Below the pieces are notes generated by a model. It saw nothing but the letters and a program-made list of their open reading frames with translations, made no database searches and had not been told where the DNA came from. A program made the position numbers and the translations under genes. A stretch of 64,000 bases of DNA from Stenotrophomonas maltophilia (GTDB lineage: Bacteria > Pseudomonadota > Gammaproteobacteria > Xanthomonadales > Xanthomonadaceae), in assembly GCF_004920835.1 (NCBI RefSeq), contig NZ_QFHO01000019.1, positions 1 through 64,000 on the forward strand, in the 5' to 3' direction. Shown piece after piece: positions 17,623 through 25,978 of this stretch. Numbering within the stretch: position 1 is the stretch's first letter; each line of letters starts with the position of its first letter.

Positions 17623-17751
17623 GCAGAGGCCGATGCGTCGAGGCAACACGGATTCACTCGTGGTGTTCTCCTTCCCGGCCTAGTGAAGTAGTTGCGTAGA
17701 CGCAGCCCTGCATCGGATCATGTCTAAGACGGCACTGGTTGAGAGGTAGTT

Positions 17752-18426
17752 GTGCAGATCATAGATGGGCTCGCAGAGCTTCTTACCTCAGTTTCGACCT
17801 TGCCCGGCGCTGTCGCTTGGCCCTTTGCGACGTTCCTCATCGCCTTCATCTTTAGATCTTCAATAAGACAGCTCCTCGATAACGTCGGAGAATTGTCATT
17901 CAAGGCGCCTGGAGTTGAAGCATCGGCAAAGAAAATACAGCTCGCGGCGGCGATTGCGGCGGAAGAGATCTCAGTCAAAGGTGGAGAGCCCGCAGCGGTT
18001 GCCGCCAGACATGCGACGAACGTTGTTCAGAATTCTTTGACTGACAGTGTTCTCAAGAAGGCGAGGTCAAAGAGGGTTTTGTGGGTCGATGACGAACCAC
18101 AGAATAACCGTGGGCCGCTCGACCTGCTGAGTGCCATAGGATTTGATGTCAGGACGTCAGTTTCAACGGATGAAGCCGCTGGCTTGCTGAGCGGAGAGGG
18201 ATTTGATCTTGTCATTTCAGATATGGGGAGGCCTCCCGATCCGATGGCGGGATACACGCTTCTGCAGAGAATTCGATCCAACGGCGTGAAATTGCCGTTC
18301 TTGATCTATGCAGCGGGAGGAGATCGCCAGGACAATCAGGAAATGGCAAAGCGGAAGGGTGCACAGGGATCTACGAGCCGCCCAACCAGATTGATCGAAA
18401 TGGTGATTGAACAAATCCAGAGTTGA
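17752..18426 (+). CDS. Membrane-anchored degenerate receiver-domain protein
   Basis: A 224-residue protein starting at GTG 17752 with GAGAGGTAG just upstream. One hydrophobic segment covers residues 17-36 (AVAWPFATFLIAFIF), followed by a basic/amphipathic linker and then a CheY-like receiver domain from about residue 107. The acidic pair is in VLWVDDEP, and the phosphoacceptor Asp in LVISDMGRPPDP. The Thr/Ser is replaced by Ala (IYAAGG) and the conserved Lys is missing near SRPTRL, so phosphorylation chemistry may be altered. GC and codon use are clearly lower than in surrounding genes. Pairs with the upstream patatin gene. Partner and output are unknown. Confidence 0.75.
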   Translation: MQIIDGLAELLTSVSTLPGAVAWPFATFLIAFIFRSSIRQLLDNVGELSFKAPGVEASAKKIQLAAAIAAEEISVKGGEPAAVAARHATNVVQNSLTDSVLKKARSKRVLWVDDEPQNNRGPLDLLSAIGFDVRTSVSTDEAAGLLSGEGFDLVISDMGRPPDPMAGYTLLQRIRSNGVKLPFLIYAAGGDRQDNQEMAKRKGAQGSTSRPTRLIEMVIEQIQS

Positions 18427-18452
18427 AGGAAAGGCGAGGTGTTTGATTCAGA

Positions 18453-18533
18453 TCACATCTCCCTCAGCTTCTTGGCTGCGCGCACCAGCTGTCTGTATGC
18501 AGGGACGGTCAATGTGTATCGCGGCTGGGAGAG
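18453..18533 (-). pseudogene. Possible C-terminal gene remnant
   Basis: On the minus strand this stretch reads as an open frame with protein-like composition, ending RYTLTVPAYRQLVRAAKKL plus three residues and then TGA at 18453-18455. It has no start and is cut off by the end of the DUF1028 gene (stop at 18535, different frame). It may be the tail of a gene truncated when the low-GC receiver gene arrived. The evidence is only composition and reading-frame integrity over about 27 codons. Confidence 0.25.
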
Positions 18534-18534
18534 A

Positions 18535-19488
18535 TCACCGCCACAGCGCCACCACCGCATCACCCTGCAACGGCGCATACAACGGCAACGTCAGTTCCTG
18601 CTTCACCCAGCCCGGATTGAGCGCACGCAGGCCGGCCAGATATTCGCGCGCCAGCGCGGTATCGCCCTGCCGCATCGCCAGGCGTGCTGCACGCGCCCAG
18701 GTGCGGTCCCAACCGTGCGCCAGCGACAACGACGTTGCCAGCGCCGCGCGCGCACCTGCCACATCACCCTTCTCCCACCGCTCCTCGGCGCGGATGATCG
18801 CCTCGTTGGACAGGCGCATGTCGTACAGCTCGCGCAGCCTCGCTACCGCACGCGGGTCGGCGTCCACGCGCAGATCGGTGTCCTGCCAGTCGCCGCCGGG
18901 TGTACGCACCAGCAGCGCCGCCGACCACTGCCCGCTGCGCTGCCCCCCCGCTGCCTGACCGGCTTCCAGCGCCGCCAACAAGCGTGCGGCCAGCGGCCCA
19001 CGTGAGGCGGCGAAGACGCGTTGCATCGATGCCAGCACCTCTGGCCCGGCCAGGCCATTGCCCTGCACGCTCAGCATGCCCTCACCCTGCGCACCGGCCC
19101 AACCCGCCTGCTGCGCGGTGGCGCCGGTGTACTGCGCATTGCCGCCGCGCGCGCTGACCAGTCCCACCTGGCGCTCGGCAAGCGTGGTGCCATCGAAGTT
19201 GCCGTCTTCATCCAACAGCTGCTTCAGCACCTGCGCAGGCGTGCGGCCTTCGGCCAACAGCTCAAGGCCTTTGGAGCCATAGGTCGGGTTGGTCTCGAAC
19301 TGGCTGGCGACCGCGCCCACCTTCGCCTGTGCCCACGGCACACCCACACCCCCGACCGCCAGGTTGTGCGTAGCCACCGCCACACCGCAGTCGCCGGCCT
19401 CATTGCAGGCCGCAATGGAAAAGGTCGCCCACGCCGGCGCAGCGACGGCGGCGAGCAGCAGGACCAGGCAAGAGCGCAGCAAGGACAT
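18535..19488 (-). CDS. DUF1028 family secreted protein with C-terminal TPR-like helices
   Basis: A 317-residue protein with a signal peptide (residues 1-21, AAPAWA). The DUF1028 (Ntn-hydrolase-like) domain begins directly after cleavage with TFSIAACNEAGDCGVAV and includes VGGVGVPWAQAKVGAVASQ, the family's recognisable core. After residue 230 the sequence becomes helical (AEERWEKGDVAGARAALATS, then RQGDTALAREYLAGL), like two TPR-type hairpins. Function of the family is not established. ATG 19488 directly precedes the signal peptide. Confidence 0.85.
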   Translation of the reverse strand: MSLLRSCLVLLLAAVAAPAWATFSIAACNEAGDCGVAVATHNLAVGGVGVPWAQAKVGAVASQFETNPTYGSKGLELLAEGRTPAQVLKQLLDEDGNFDGTTLAERQVGLVSARGGNAQYTGATAQQAGWAGAQGEGMLSVQGNGLAGPEVLASMQRVFAASRGPLAARLLAALEAGQAAGGQRSGQWSAALLVRTPGGDWQDTDLRVDADPRAVARLRELYDMRLSNEAIIRAEERWEKGDVAGARAALATSLSLAHGWDRTWARAARLAMRQGDTALAREYLAGLRALNPGWVKQELTLPLYAPLQGDAVVALWR

Positions 19489-19842
19489 TGGGTGTCTCCA
19501 GGATGGGCATTGCAATGGGATGCAGCCTACGCACGAAAGGTTTAGTAGATCCACGCCATGCGTGGATCTACCGTGTCGACCAAGGGCGACACCCACCAAG
19601 AGCAGCGTGCCGACCAACGGTCAGCACCCACCAACAGCAGCAGGAAACTGTCGAAGGCGGGGTGGTGTCGGATTGCGGGGTGTCCGCGGCATGGATGCCG
19701 CGGCCAAGCCCCCATGGACGGGTTTACGGCGTCCCCGCAATCCGACACCGCCCCGCCATCCCACGGGATGCCAGCTTTTGCCGTTGCTGTTGCCGTTGCT
19801 TCGGCCTCTGCAGGTGCAGGGCGCAGCCCTGCCGAACCAACC
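19489..19842. other. Palindrome-dense intergenic region
   Basis: About 350 bases with no gene between two minus-strand genes. It packs four inverted-repeat structures: a GTAGATCCACG / CGTGGATCTAC palindrome at 19545-19571, GTGTCG / CGACAC at 19573-19592, GTGCCGACC / GGTCAGCAC at 19607-19627, and a large nested hairpin at 19656-19757. Confidence 0.85.
19656..19757. repeat. Large nested hairpin element with a 25-bp stem
   Basis: Arms 19656-19680 and 19733-19757 are complementary at 24 of 25 positions, and the odd pair is G-T, so an RNA stem would be unbroken. Inside is a second perfect hairpin, CCGCGGCAT / ATGCCGCGG at 19684-19703, plus a weaker C-rich/G-rich pairing. The whole can form a branched structure. 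It is not a terminator (no T run). It may be a longer multicopy repeat of the genus. Confidence 0.85.
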
Positions 19843-21210
19843 CTACCGCCCAGGCAACTGCGCGAACGCGCGCTGCATGCAGTCCTCGCGCGGGCACACC
19901 CGGCACCCCGGGCCAATCGACACCGAATTACCCGGGCTCTGCACGTCCAGCCCCAGTGAATACACCAGCCGATCCGCATGCTGCAGGTCACACCCCAGTG
20001 CCACCGCGAAGGTCTTGCGTGGCTGGCCGTGTCCCACCGGGCCGCTGCTCACCTGCCGTGCCAGCCAGAAATGGCGGCGGCCATCGGGCATGCGCGCGGT
20101 CTGGGTGAGGATGCGTCCGGGCTGGTTGAAGGCCTCGTAGACGATCCACAACGGGCACGAACCACCCACCTGCGAGAAGTGGAAATCGGTGGCCGAGTGG
20201 CGCTTGGACACGTTGCCGGCGCGGTCCACGCGGATGAAGAAGAACGGCAGCCCCGGCGCACTGCGGCGTGCCAGCGTACTCAACCGATGGCAGACCGCCT
20301 CGAATCCCACGCCGAACTGATGCGCCAGCAGCTCGATGTCATAGCTGCTGGCCTCGGCCGCACGCAGGAAGCGCATGTACGGCATCACCAGCGCGCCGGC
20401 GAAATAGTTGGAAAGACCGATCCGTGCCTGCGCGATGCGCGCGTCGTCGGTGAAGCCGGCCCGCGCCACCACCGCATCGATCTGCGGCAGGTAACCGTGC
20501 AGCGCCAGCTCGGCGGCCATCTGGAATGCCTGCTGGCCAGGCTCCAGATAATCGGGCAGCCACAGCCGCCGCGCACCGGCATCGTACTGGCGCTTCTCGC
20601 GCCCGGCCTGCAGCGCGGCCACTTCCACCAGCACCCCGTGGCGGTCGGCCAGCAGCTGGCGCAGCCGTGGCGCCACGTGTCCCGGCGCCAGCCCCCATTC
20701 GGCGAACAGCTGCTCGGCCAGTTCGTCCAGCTCGGGAATGTGGTTGTGCATGCGGTTGAAGAACTCGCGCACCTGGTCACCCGCCGGCAACGTGCTGCCC
20801 GCACCCGGCTCGCCCAATTGGAACTCCAGCGCGGCGGCATGCTCGCGCAATGCCAGGTGGCGGCGGTGCAGGTCCAGCAGCGCGCGGCTGACCTGCGGCA
20901 GGTTGCCGGCCAGCGCGCGCAGTTCGGTGGCGCTGACGTCGGCCAGGCCCAGATCGCGCAGGGTCTCGCCCAGCGACTCCTGCAGCGCGGCGGGCTCATC
21001 GTCGTCGAACAGGGTGGAAACATCGCCCAACACCTTGCCCAGCTTCTTCTGCACCGCAGGCGTCAGCGGGCGCTTGTTGCGCTCGATCTGGTTCAGGTAG
21101 CTGGCCGACAGCCCCAGTGCGCGGGCAAGGTCGACCTGGCTGTAGCCGCGCTGCTCGCGCAGCCGCAGCAGGCGAAGGCCGAGTTGCCGCTGGATGGCTG
21201 AATAATTCAC
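19843..21210 (-). CDS. XRE-family short-chain fatty acyl-CoA regulator (ScfR/RamB-like)
   Basis: A 455-residue regulator. An XRE helix-turn-helix covers residues 9-65 (LREQRGYSQVDLARALGLS, then YLNQIERNKRPL). An ImmA/IrrE-type domain spans roughly residues 150-300, and a DUF2083 C-terminal region contains the Cys cluster CRVCPREDC near residue 441. This architecture is that of acyl-CoA-responsive regulators of acetate/propionate genes. Divergent from mmsA with about 115 bases between. The start is GTG 21210, and no Shine-Dalgarno is visible. The start codon itself lies in one copy of an inverted CTGTGAAT motif. Confidence 0.88.
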   Translation of the reverse strand: MNYSAIQRQLGLRLLRLREQRGYSQVDLARALGLSASYLNQIERNKRPLTPAVQKKLGKVLGDVSTLFDDDEPAALQESLGETLRDLGLADVSATELRALAGNLPQVSRALLDLHRRHLALREHAAALEFQLGEPGAGSTLPAGDQVREFFNRMHNHIPELDELAEQLFAEWGLAPGHVAPRLRQLLADRHGVLVEVAALQAGREKRQYDAGARRLWLPDYLEPGQQAFQMAAELALHGYLPQIDAVVARAGFTDDARIAQARIGLSNYFAGALVMPYMRFLRAAEASSYDIELLAHQFGVGFEAVCHRLSTLARRSAPGLPFFFIRVDRAGNVSKRHSATDFHFSQVGGSCPLWIVYEAFNQPGRILTQTARMPDGRRHFWLARQVSSGPVGHGQPRKTFAVALGCDLQHADRLVYSLGLDVQSPGNSVSIGPGCRVCPREDCMQRAFAQLPGR

Positions 21211-21290
21211 AGAATTAACATGAATCGTCTGGCGTGTTGGCCAGATTAAGCGGATTCAGCCCGGAAATCGAGGTGGGTGCTGTGAATAAT
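21201..21290. promoter_or_regulatory. Candidate operator pair between regulator and mmsA
   Basis: An inverted motif CTGTGAATTATT / AATAATTCACAG occurs at 21201-21212 (read on the minus strand) and again as CTGTGAATAAT at 21280-21290 on the plus strand, 67 bases apart. One copy covers the regulator's start codon, the other lies 36 bases upstream of mmsA. Such placement would allow joint control of both promoters, possibly by looping. Confidence 0.45.
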
Positions 21291-21325
21291 GCCAAGCATC
21301 TTTCGCACCCCGTGGGATTGTCGTC

Positions 21326-22831
21326 ATGACTGTTGCAGCGCCCCGTATCCGCATGCTGATCGATGGCCAGTTCGTTGAATCGGCTACTTCCCACTGGCAG
21401 GACGTGATCAATCCGGCCACCCAGGACGTGCTGGCCAAGGTGCCGTTCGCCACCACCGGCGAAGTGGACGCCGCCGTCGCCGCCGCCAAGGAAGCCTTCA
21501 AGACCTGGCGCAAGACCCCGATCGGCACCCGCGCGCGCATCTTCCTGAAGTACCAGCAGTTGATCCGCGAGAACATGAGCGAGCTGGCGCACATCCTTAC
21601 CGCCGAGCAGGGCAAGACCCTGCCCGACGCCGAAGGCGATGTGTTCCGCGGCCTGGAAGTGGTCGAGCACGCTGCCGCCATCGGCAACCTGCAGCTGGGC
21701 GAGCTGGCCAACAACGTGGCCACCGGCGTCGACACCTACTCGATCATGCAGCCGCTGGGCGTGTGCGCCGGCATCACCCCGTTCAACTTCCCGGCGATGA
21801 TCCCGCTGTGGATGTTCCCGATGGCGATCGCCACCGGCAACACCTTCATCCTCAAGCCGTCCGAGCAGGACCCGATGGTCACCATGCGCCTGGTCGAGCT
21901 GGCGCTGGAAGCCGGCATTCCGAAGGGCGTGCTGAACGTCGTCCACGGCGGCGAGGAAGTGGTCAACGCGATCTGCGACCACCCGGACATCAAGGCGGTG
22001 TCGTTCGTCGGTTCCACCCGCGTCGGCACCCACGTCTACAACCGTGCCTCGCTGGCCGGCAAGCGCGTGCAGTGCATGATGGGCGCCAAGAACCACGCCG
22101 TGGTGCTGCCGGATGCCAACAAGGAACAGACCCTCAACGCGATGGTCGGCGCGGCCTTCGGTGCGGCAGGCCAGCGCTGCATGGCCGCCTCCACCCTGGT
22201 GCTGGTCGGTGAAGCGCGCGGTTGGGTGCAGGATCTGGTCGAAAAGGCCAAGACCCTGAAGGTCAGCGGTGGCACGGTCGCCGGCACCGACGTCGGCCCG
22301 GTCATTTCCTGCAGCGCCCGTGATCGCGTCGAAGGCCTGATCGCTTCGGGCGTGGAGCAGGGTGCCAAGCTGGTGCTCGATGGCCGCAAGCCGCAGGTCG
22401 ATGGTTTCGAGAAGGGCAACTTCGTCGGCCCGACCATCTTTGCCGGTGTTACCACCGACATGCGCATCTACCAGGAAGAAATCTTCGGGCCGGTGCTGGT
22501 CATCCTCGAAGCGGAAACGCTGGAAGAGGCCATCGCGATGGTCAACAGCAACCCGAACGGCAACGGCACCGCACTGTTTACCCAGTCCGGCGCGGCTGCG
22601 CGCAAGTTCCAGGAAGACATCGACGTTGGCCAGGTCGGCATCAACGTGCCGATCCCGGTGCCGGTGCCGCTGTTCTCCTTCACCGGTTCGCGTGCTTCCA
22701 AGCTGGGCGATCTGGGCCCGTACGGCAAGCAGGTGGTGCTGTTCTACACCCAGACCAAGACGGTCACCGCGCGCTGGTTCGATGACGAGACGCTCAGCCA
22801 TGGCGTCAACACCACGATCAGCCTGAAGTAA
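21326..22831 (+). CDS. mmsA: CoA-acylating methylmalonate-semialdehyde dehydrogenase
   Basis: A 501-residue aldehyde dehydrogenase that converts methylmalonate semialdehyde to propionyl-CoA in valine catabolism. The catalytic Cys is in [11 protein letters not shown] near residue 286. The family-typical [14 protein letters not shown] and [15 protein letters not shown] stretches are clear, which separates it from general ALDHs. The ATG is preceded by a weak GTGGGA. First gene of a five-gene unit; the next starts 14 bases later. Likely induced by acyl-CoA through the divergent regulator. Confidence 0.96.
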   Translation: MTVAAPRIRMLIDGQFVESATSHWQDVINPATQDVLAKVPFATTGEVDAAVAAAKEAFKTWRKTPIGTRARIFLKYQQLIRENMSELAHILTAEQGKTLPDAEGDVFRGLEVVEHAAAIGNLQLGELANNVATGVDTYSIMQPLGVCAGITPFNFPAMIPLWMFPMAIATGNTFILKPSEQDPMVTMRLVELALEAGIPKGVLNVVHGGEEVVNAICDHPDIKAVSFVGSTRVGTHVYNRASLAGKRVQCMMGAKNHAVVLPDANKEQTLNAMVGAAFGAAGQRCMAASTLVLVGEARGWVQDLVEKAKTLKVSGGTVAGTDVGPVISCSARDRVEGLIASGVEQGAKLVLDGRKPQVDGFEKGNFVGPTIFAGVTTDMRIYQEEIFGPVLVILEAETLEEAIAMVNSNPNGNGTALFTQSGAAARKFQEDIDVGQVGINVPIPVPVPLFSFTGSRASKLGDLGPYGKQVVLFYTQTKTVTARWFDDETLSHGVNTTISLK

Positions 22832-22845
22832 CGGCAGGAGCAGCC

Positions 22846-24012
22846 ATGAGCCACTCGATGACGACGGAACTGGAAGAAGCGCAGCAGGCGTACCGCGAGG
22901 CGGCGCGCGACTTCGCACAGGCCGAACTGGCACCGCACGCCGCGCGATGGGATGCGGAGGGCATCTTCCCGCGCGAGGCGATCGCCAAGGCCGGTGAACT
23001 GGGCTTCTGCGGTCTGTACATGGACCCGGAAGTGGGCGGTAGCGGCCTGAGCCGACTGGACGCCGCCGTCGTCATCGAGGAGCTCGCCAACGTCGATCCG
23101 TCGACCGCGGCGTACATCAGCATCCACAACATGGCGTCGTGGATGGTGTCCAAGTGGGGCCAGCCGGCGCTGCGCGATGCGTGGGGAACCGATCTGTCCT
23201 CGGGCAGCAAGCTGGCCTCGTACTGCCTGACCGAACCGGGCGCAGGTTCGGATGCAGCCTCGCTGAAGACCACCGCCGTACGCGACGGTGACTTCTATGT
23301 GCTGAACGGATCCAAGGCCTTCATTTCCGGCGCCGGTGCCACCGAACTGCTGGTGGTGATGGCGCGTACCGGTGGTGCCGGTGCTGGCGGTGTCAGCGCC
23401 ATTGCGGTGCCGGCGGACCTGCCGGGCATCAGCTTCGGCCGCAAGGAAGAGAAGATGGGCTGGAACAGCCAGCCCACCCGCGGCATCACCTTCGAAAACG
23501 TCCGCGTACCGGTCAGCCACCTTCTGGGAGAGGAAGGCGGGGGCTTCAAGCTGGCGATGAAGGGGCTGGACGGCGGCCGCATCAACATCGCCGCCTGCTC
23601 GCTGGGTGCCGCGCAGGGCGCGCTGGATGCCGCGCGCCGCTACATGGGCGAGCGCCGCCAGTTCGGCAAGGCGCTGGCTGATTTCCAGGCGCTGCAGTTC
23701 AAGCTGGCCGACATGGCCATCGAACTGGTGGCCGCCCGGCAGATGGTGCATTCGGCTGCGCGCAAGCTCGACGCCGGTGCCAGCGATGCCAATGTGTGGT
23801 GTGCGATGGCCAAGCGCTTCGCCACCGATGCCGGTTTCAACGTCTGCAATGAAGCGCTGCAGATCCACGGCGGCTACGGCTACATCCGCGAATACCCGAT
23901 CGAACGCCTGCTGCGCGATTCGCGTGTGCACCAGATCCTGGAAGGCACCAACGAGATCATGCGGGTGATCGTTGCCCGTCACCTGCTCAACACCGAAGAG
24001 GAACTGCGATGA
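22846..24012 (+). CDS. Acyl-CoA dehydrogenase (isobutyryl-CoA dehydrogenase)
   Basis: A 388-residue FAD acyl-CoA dehydrogenase. Signatures are YCLTEPGAGSDAASLKT near residue 125, the FAD/CoA contact region GWNSQPTRGITFENV, RRQFGKALADFQALQFKLADM, and the C-terminal QIHGGYGYIREYPIERLLRD containing the catalytic region. Position in the mms operon points to isobutyryl-CoA as substrate; this is inferred from context. GGCAGGAG is upstream of ATG 22846. The end overlaps the next gene by four bases. Confidence 0.92.
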   Translation: MSHSMTTELEEAQQAYREAARDFAQAELAPHAARWDAEGIFPREAIAKAGELGFCGLYMDPEVGGSGLSRLDAAVVIEELANVDPSTAAYISIHNMASWMVSKWGQPALRDAWGTDLSSGSKLASYCLTEPGAGSDAASLKTTAVRDGDFYVLNGSKAFISGAGATELLVVMARTGGAGAGGVSAIAVPADLPGISFGRKEEKMGWNSQPTRGITFENVRVPVSHLLGEEGGGFKLAMKGLDGGRINIAACSLGAAQGALDAARRYMGERRQFGKALADFQALQFKLADMAIELVAARQMVHSAARKLDAGASDANVWCAMAKRFATDAGFNVCNEALQIHGGYGYIREYPIERLLRDSRVHQILEGTNEIMRVIVARHLLNTEEELR

Positions 24013-24806
24013 AGGATTGGCGTACCCAGGAACACGTGGGCCTGAAGGTCGAGGCCGATGGCCACACCGCCGTCGTCACCCTGCACAACCCGCCGGCGCA
24101 TACCTGGACCGTGCACAGCCTTTCGGCGCTGCGCGACCTGGTGGGCGCGCTCAACGCAGACCGCGACATCTACGCGCTGGTGATCACCGGTGATGGCGAG
24201 AAGTTCTTCTCCGCGGGTGCCGACCTCAACCAGTTCGCTTCCGGCGACAAGGCTGCCGCACGCGAAGCGGCACGCCGCTTCGGCGAAGCCTTCGAGGCGC
24301 TGTCCGGTTTCCGTGGCGTGTCGATCGCCGCGATCAACGGCTATGCCATGGGCGGCGGCCTGGAATGCGCGCTGGCCTGTGACCTGCGGATCATCGAAGA
24401 CCATGCCCAGGTCGCGCTGCCGGAGGCCACCGTCGGCCTGCTGCCGTGCGCCGGTGGCACCCAGAACCTGCCGCGCCTGGTCGGCGAGGGCTGGGCCAAG
24501 CGCATGATCCTGCTGGGCGAGCGCATCAACGCCGAGACCGCACTGCGCATTGGCCTGGCCGAAGAAAAGGTCGGCAAGGGCGAAGCCAAGGCGCTGGCAC
24601 TGGAATGGGCGAAGAAGGCCGGCAAGCAGAGCCCGACCAGCATTGCCGCCTGCAAGACGTTGGTGCAGTCCACGCGCACCGGCACCCATGCGTCGGCGCT
24701 GGTGGCCGAGCGCGAGGCCTTCGTCGATCTGTTCGACACCGCCGACCAGGTCGAGGGCGTGAGTGCCTTCCTTGAAAAGCGCGCCGCGCAGTGGAAAAAC
24801 GCATGA
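24009..24806 (+). CDS. Enoyl-CoA hydratase (methacrylyl-CoA hydration)
   Basis: A 265-residue crotonase-fold protein. The oxyanion-hole segments FFSAGADLNQFASGD (near residue 65) and AINGYAMGGGLECALACD (near 110) are present, and a catalytic Glu lies in LPEATVGLLPCAGG near 135. The first Glu position of two-Glu hydratases is within NGYAMGGGLE. In this operon the expected step is methacrylyl-CoA to 3-hydroxyisobutyryl-CoA. The start ATG overlaps the preceding stop (ATGA) and the end overlaps the next gene, so translation is coupled on both sides. Confidence 0.9.
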   Translation: MKDWRTQEHVGLKVEADGHTAVVTLHNPPAHTWTVHSLSALRDLVGALNADRDIYALVITGDGEKFFSAGADLNQFASGDKAAAREAARRFGEAFEALSGFRGVSIAAINGYAMGGGLECALACDLRIIEDHAQVALPEATVGLLPCAGGTQNLPRLVGEGWAKRMILLGERINAETALRIGLAEEKVGKGEAKALALEWAKKAGKQSPTSIAACKTLVQSTRTGTHASALVAEREAFVDLFDTADQVEGVSAFLEKRAAQWKNA

Positions 24807-25978
24807 CAACCGACACCGTTGCCGAACAAGCACCGGTCCTGTTCGAAGAGCGCGTGGCCAGCAATGGCACGCGCATCGGCATCGCCACGCTCAACGCACC
24901 GCGCACGCTCAATGGCTTCTCGCTGCCGATGGCACACCTGCTGCTGAAGCAGTTGAATGCCTGGGCCGACGACGATGCCATCGCCATGGTGGTGCTGCAG
25001 GGCGCCGGTGAGAAGGCGTTCTGCGCCGGCGGTGACCTGCACAGCCTGTACCAGAGCATGCGTGCCTACCGCGACGCCGGCCAAAGCGATATCCGCGGGA
25101 ACGACTACGCCGCCGAGTTCTTCGACGTCGAGTACCGCGTCGACTACCTGATCCATACCTACGCCAAGCCGATCCTGTGCTGGGGCCACGGCATCGTGAT
25201 GGGCGGCGGCATCGGCCTGATGTCCGGCGCCAGCCACCGCGTGGTCAGCGAACGCTCCAAGCTGGCCTTCCCGGAAATCACCGTCGGCCTGTTCCCCGAT
25301 GTCGGTGGCAGCTGGCTGCTGCCGCGCGTACCAGGCAAGGGCGGCCTGTTCCTGGCGCTGACCGGCGCGCTGTTGAACTCGGGCGATGCGATCTACGCCG
25401 GCCTGGCCGATGTGCATGTGGCCGAAGAACGCCGCAGCGCGGTGTTCGATGCGCTGCTGCAGGTCGCGTGGTCCCGCGATGCCGCACACAACCACGAACG
25501 GCTCAGCCATCTGCTGCAGTCGCATGCCAGTGACGCCGCCACCGGCCCGCTGCTGGCCAATGCGGCGCAGGTTGATGCGTTGTGCGAAGGTGATGACCTG
25601 CAGGCCATCATTGCGCGCATTGCCGGTCTGCAGACCGACGATGCCTGGTTGCAGGCCGCACAGAAGACCCTCGCCGCCGGTGCACCCGGCTCGGCACGGC
25701 TGTCGTACGAGCTGCAGCGACGCAGTGCCGGCCAGGACCTGGCCGCGATCTACCGCCTGGAGTACATCGTCGCCCTGCATTGCGCCGCCCACGGTGATTT
25801 CGCCGAAGGCATCCGCGCGCTGCTGATCGACAAGGACCGCAATCCGCAGTGGAACCCGGCCACCCTGGCCGAGGCCACCGGCGCGTGGGCCGACACCTTC
25901 TTCGCTTCCCCCTGGGCCGATGCCGCGCATCCGCTGGCCGACCTGGGCACTCCCCTTGTTGAAAGGAGCCTTGCATGA
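24803..25978 (+). CDS. 3-hydroxyisobutyryl-CoA hydrolase-like crotonase
   Basis: A 391-residue member of the long crotonase branch (HIBCH type). Motifs are GEKAFCAGGDLHSLY near residue 74, GHGIVMGGGIGLMSGASHRVVSE-like core near 130 (conserved GGG then G), and FPEITVGLFPDVGGSWLLPR near 155, which is diagnostic of HIBCH. The expected reaction is hydrolysis of 3-hydroxyisobutyryl-CoA to the free acid, feeding MmsB. ATG 24803 overlaps the upstream stop and has GTGGAAAA before it; ATG 24791 is possible but would overlap more. Ends with an ATGA overlap with mmsB. Confidence 0.9.
   Translation: MTTDTVAEQAPVLFEERVASNGTRIGIATLNAPRTLNGFSLPMAHLLLKQLNAWADDDAIAMVVLQGAGEKAFCAGGDLHSLYQSMRAYRDAGQSDIRGNDYAAEFFDVEYRVDYLIHTYAKPILCWGHGIVMGGGIGLMSGASHRVVSERSKLAFPEITVGLFPDVGGSWLLPRVPGKGGLFLALTGALLNSGDAIYAGLADVHVAEERRSAVFDALLQVAWSRDAAHNHERLSHLLQSHASDAATGPLLANAAQVDALCEGDDLQAIIARIAGLQTDDAWLQAAQKTLAAGAPGSARLSYELQRRSAGQDLAAIYRLEYIVALHCAAHGDFAEGIRALLIDKDRNPQWNPATLAEATGAWADTFFASPWADAAHPLADLGTPLVERSLA

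Noticed and set aside
18439-19005. Plus-strand open frame after the receiver gene
   Set aside because: From about 18535 on it is antisense to the DUF1028 gene and has no homology-like content; the start region has no convincing ribosome-binding site.
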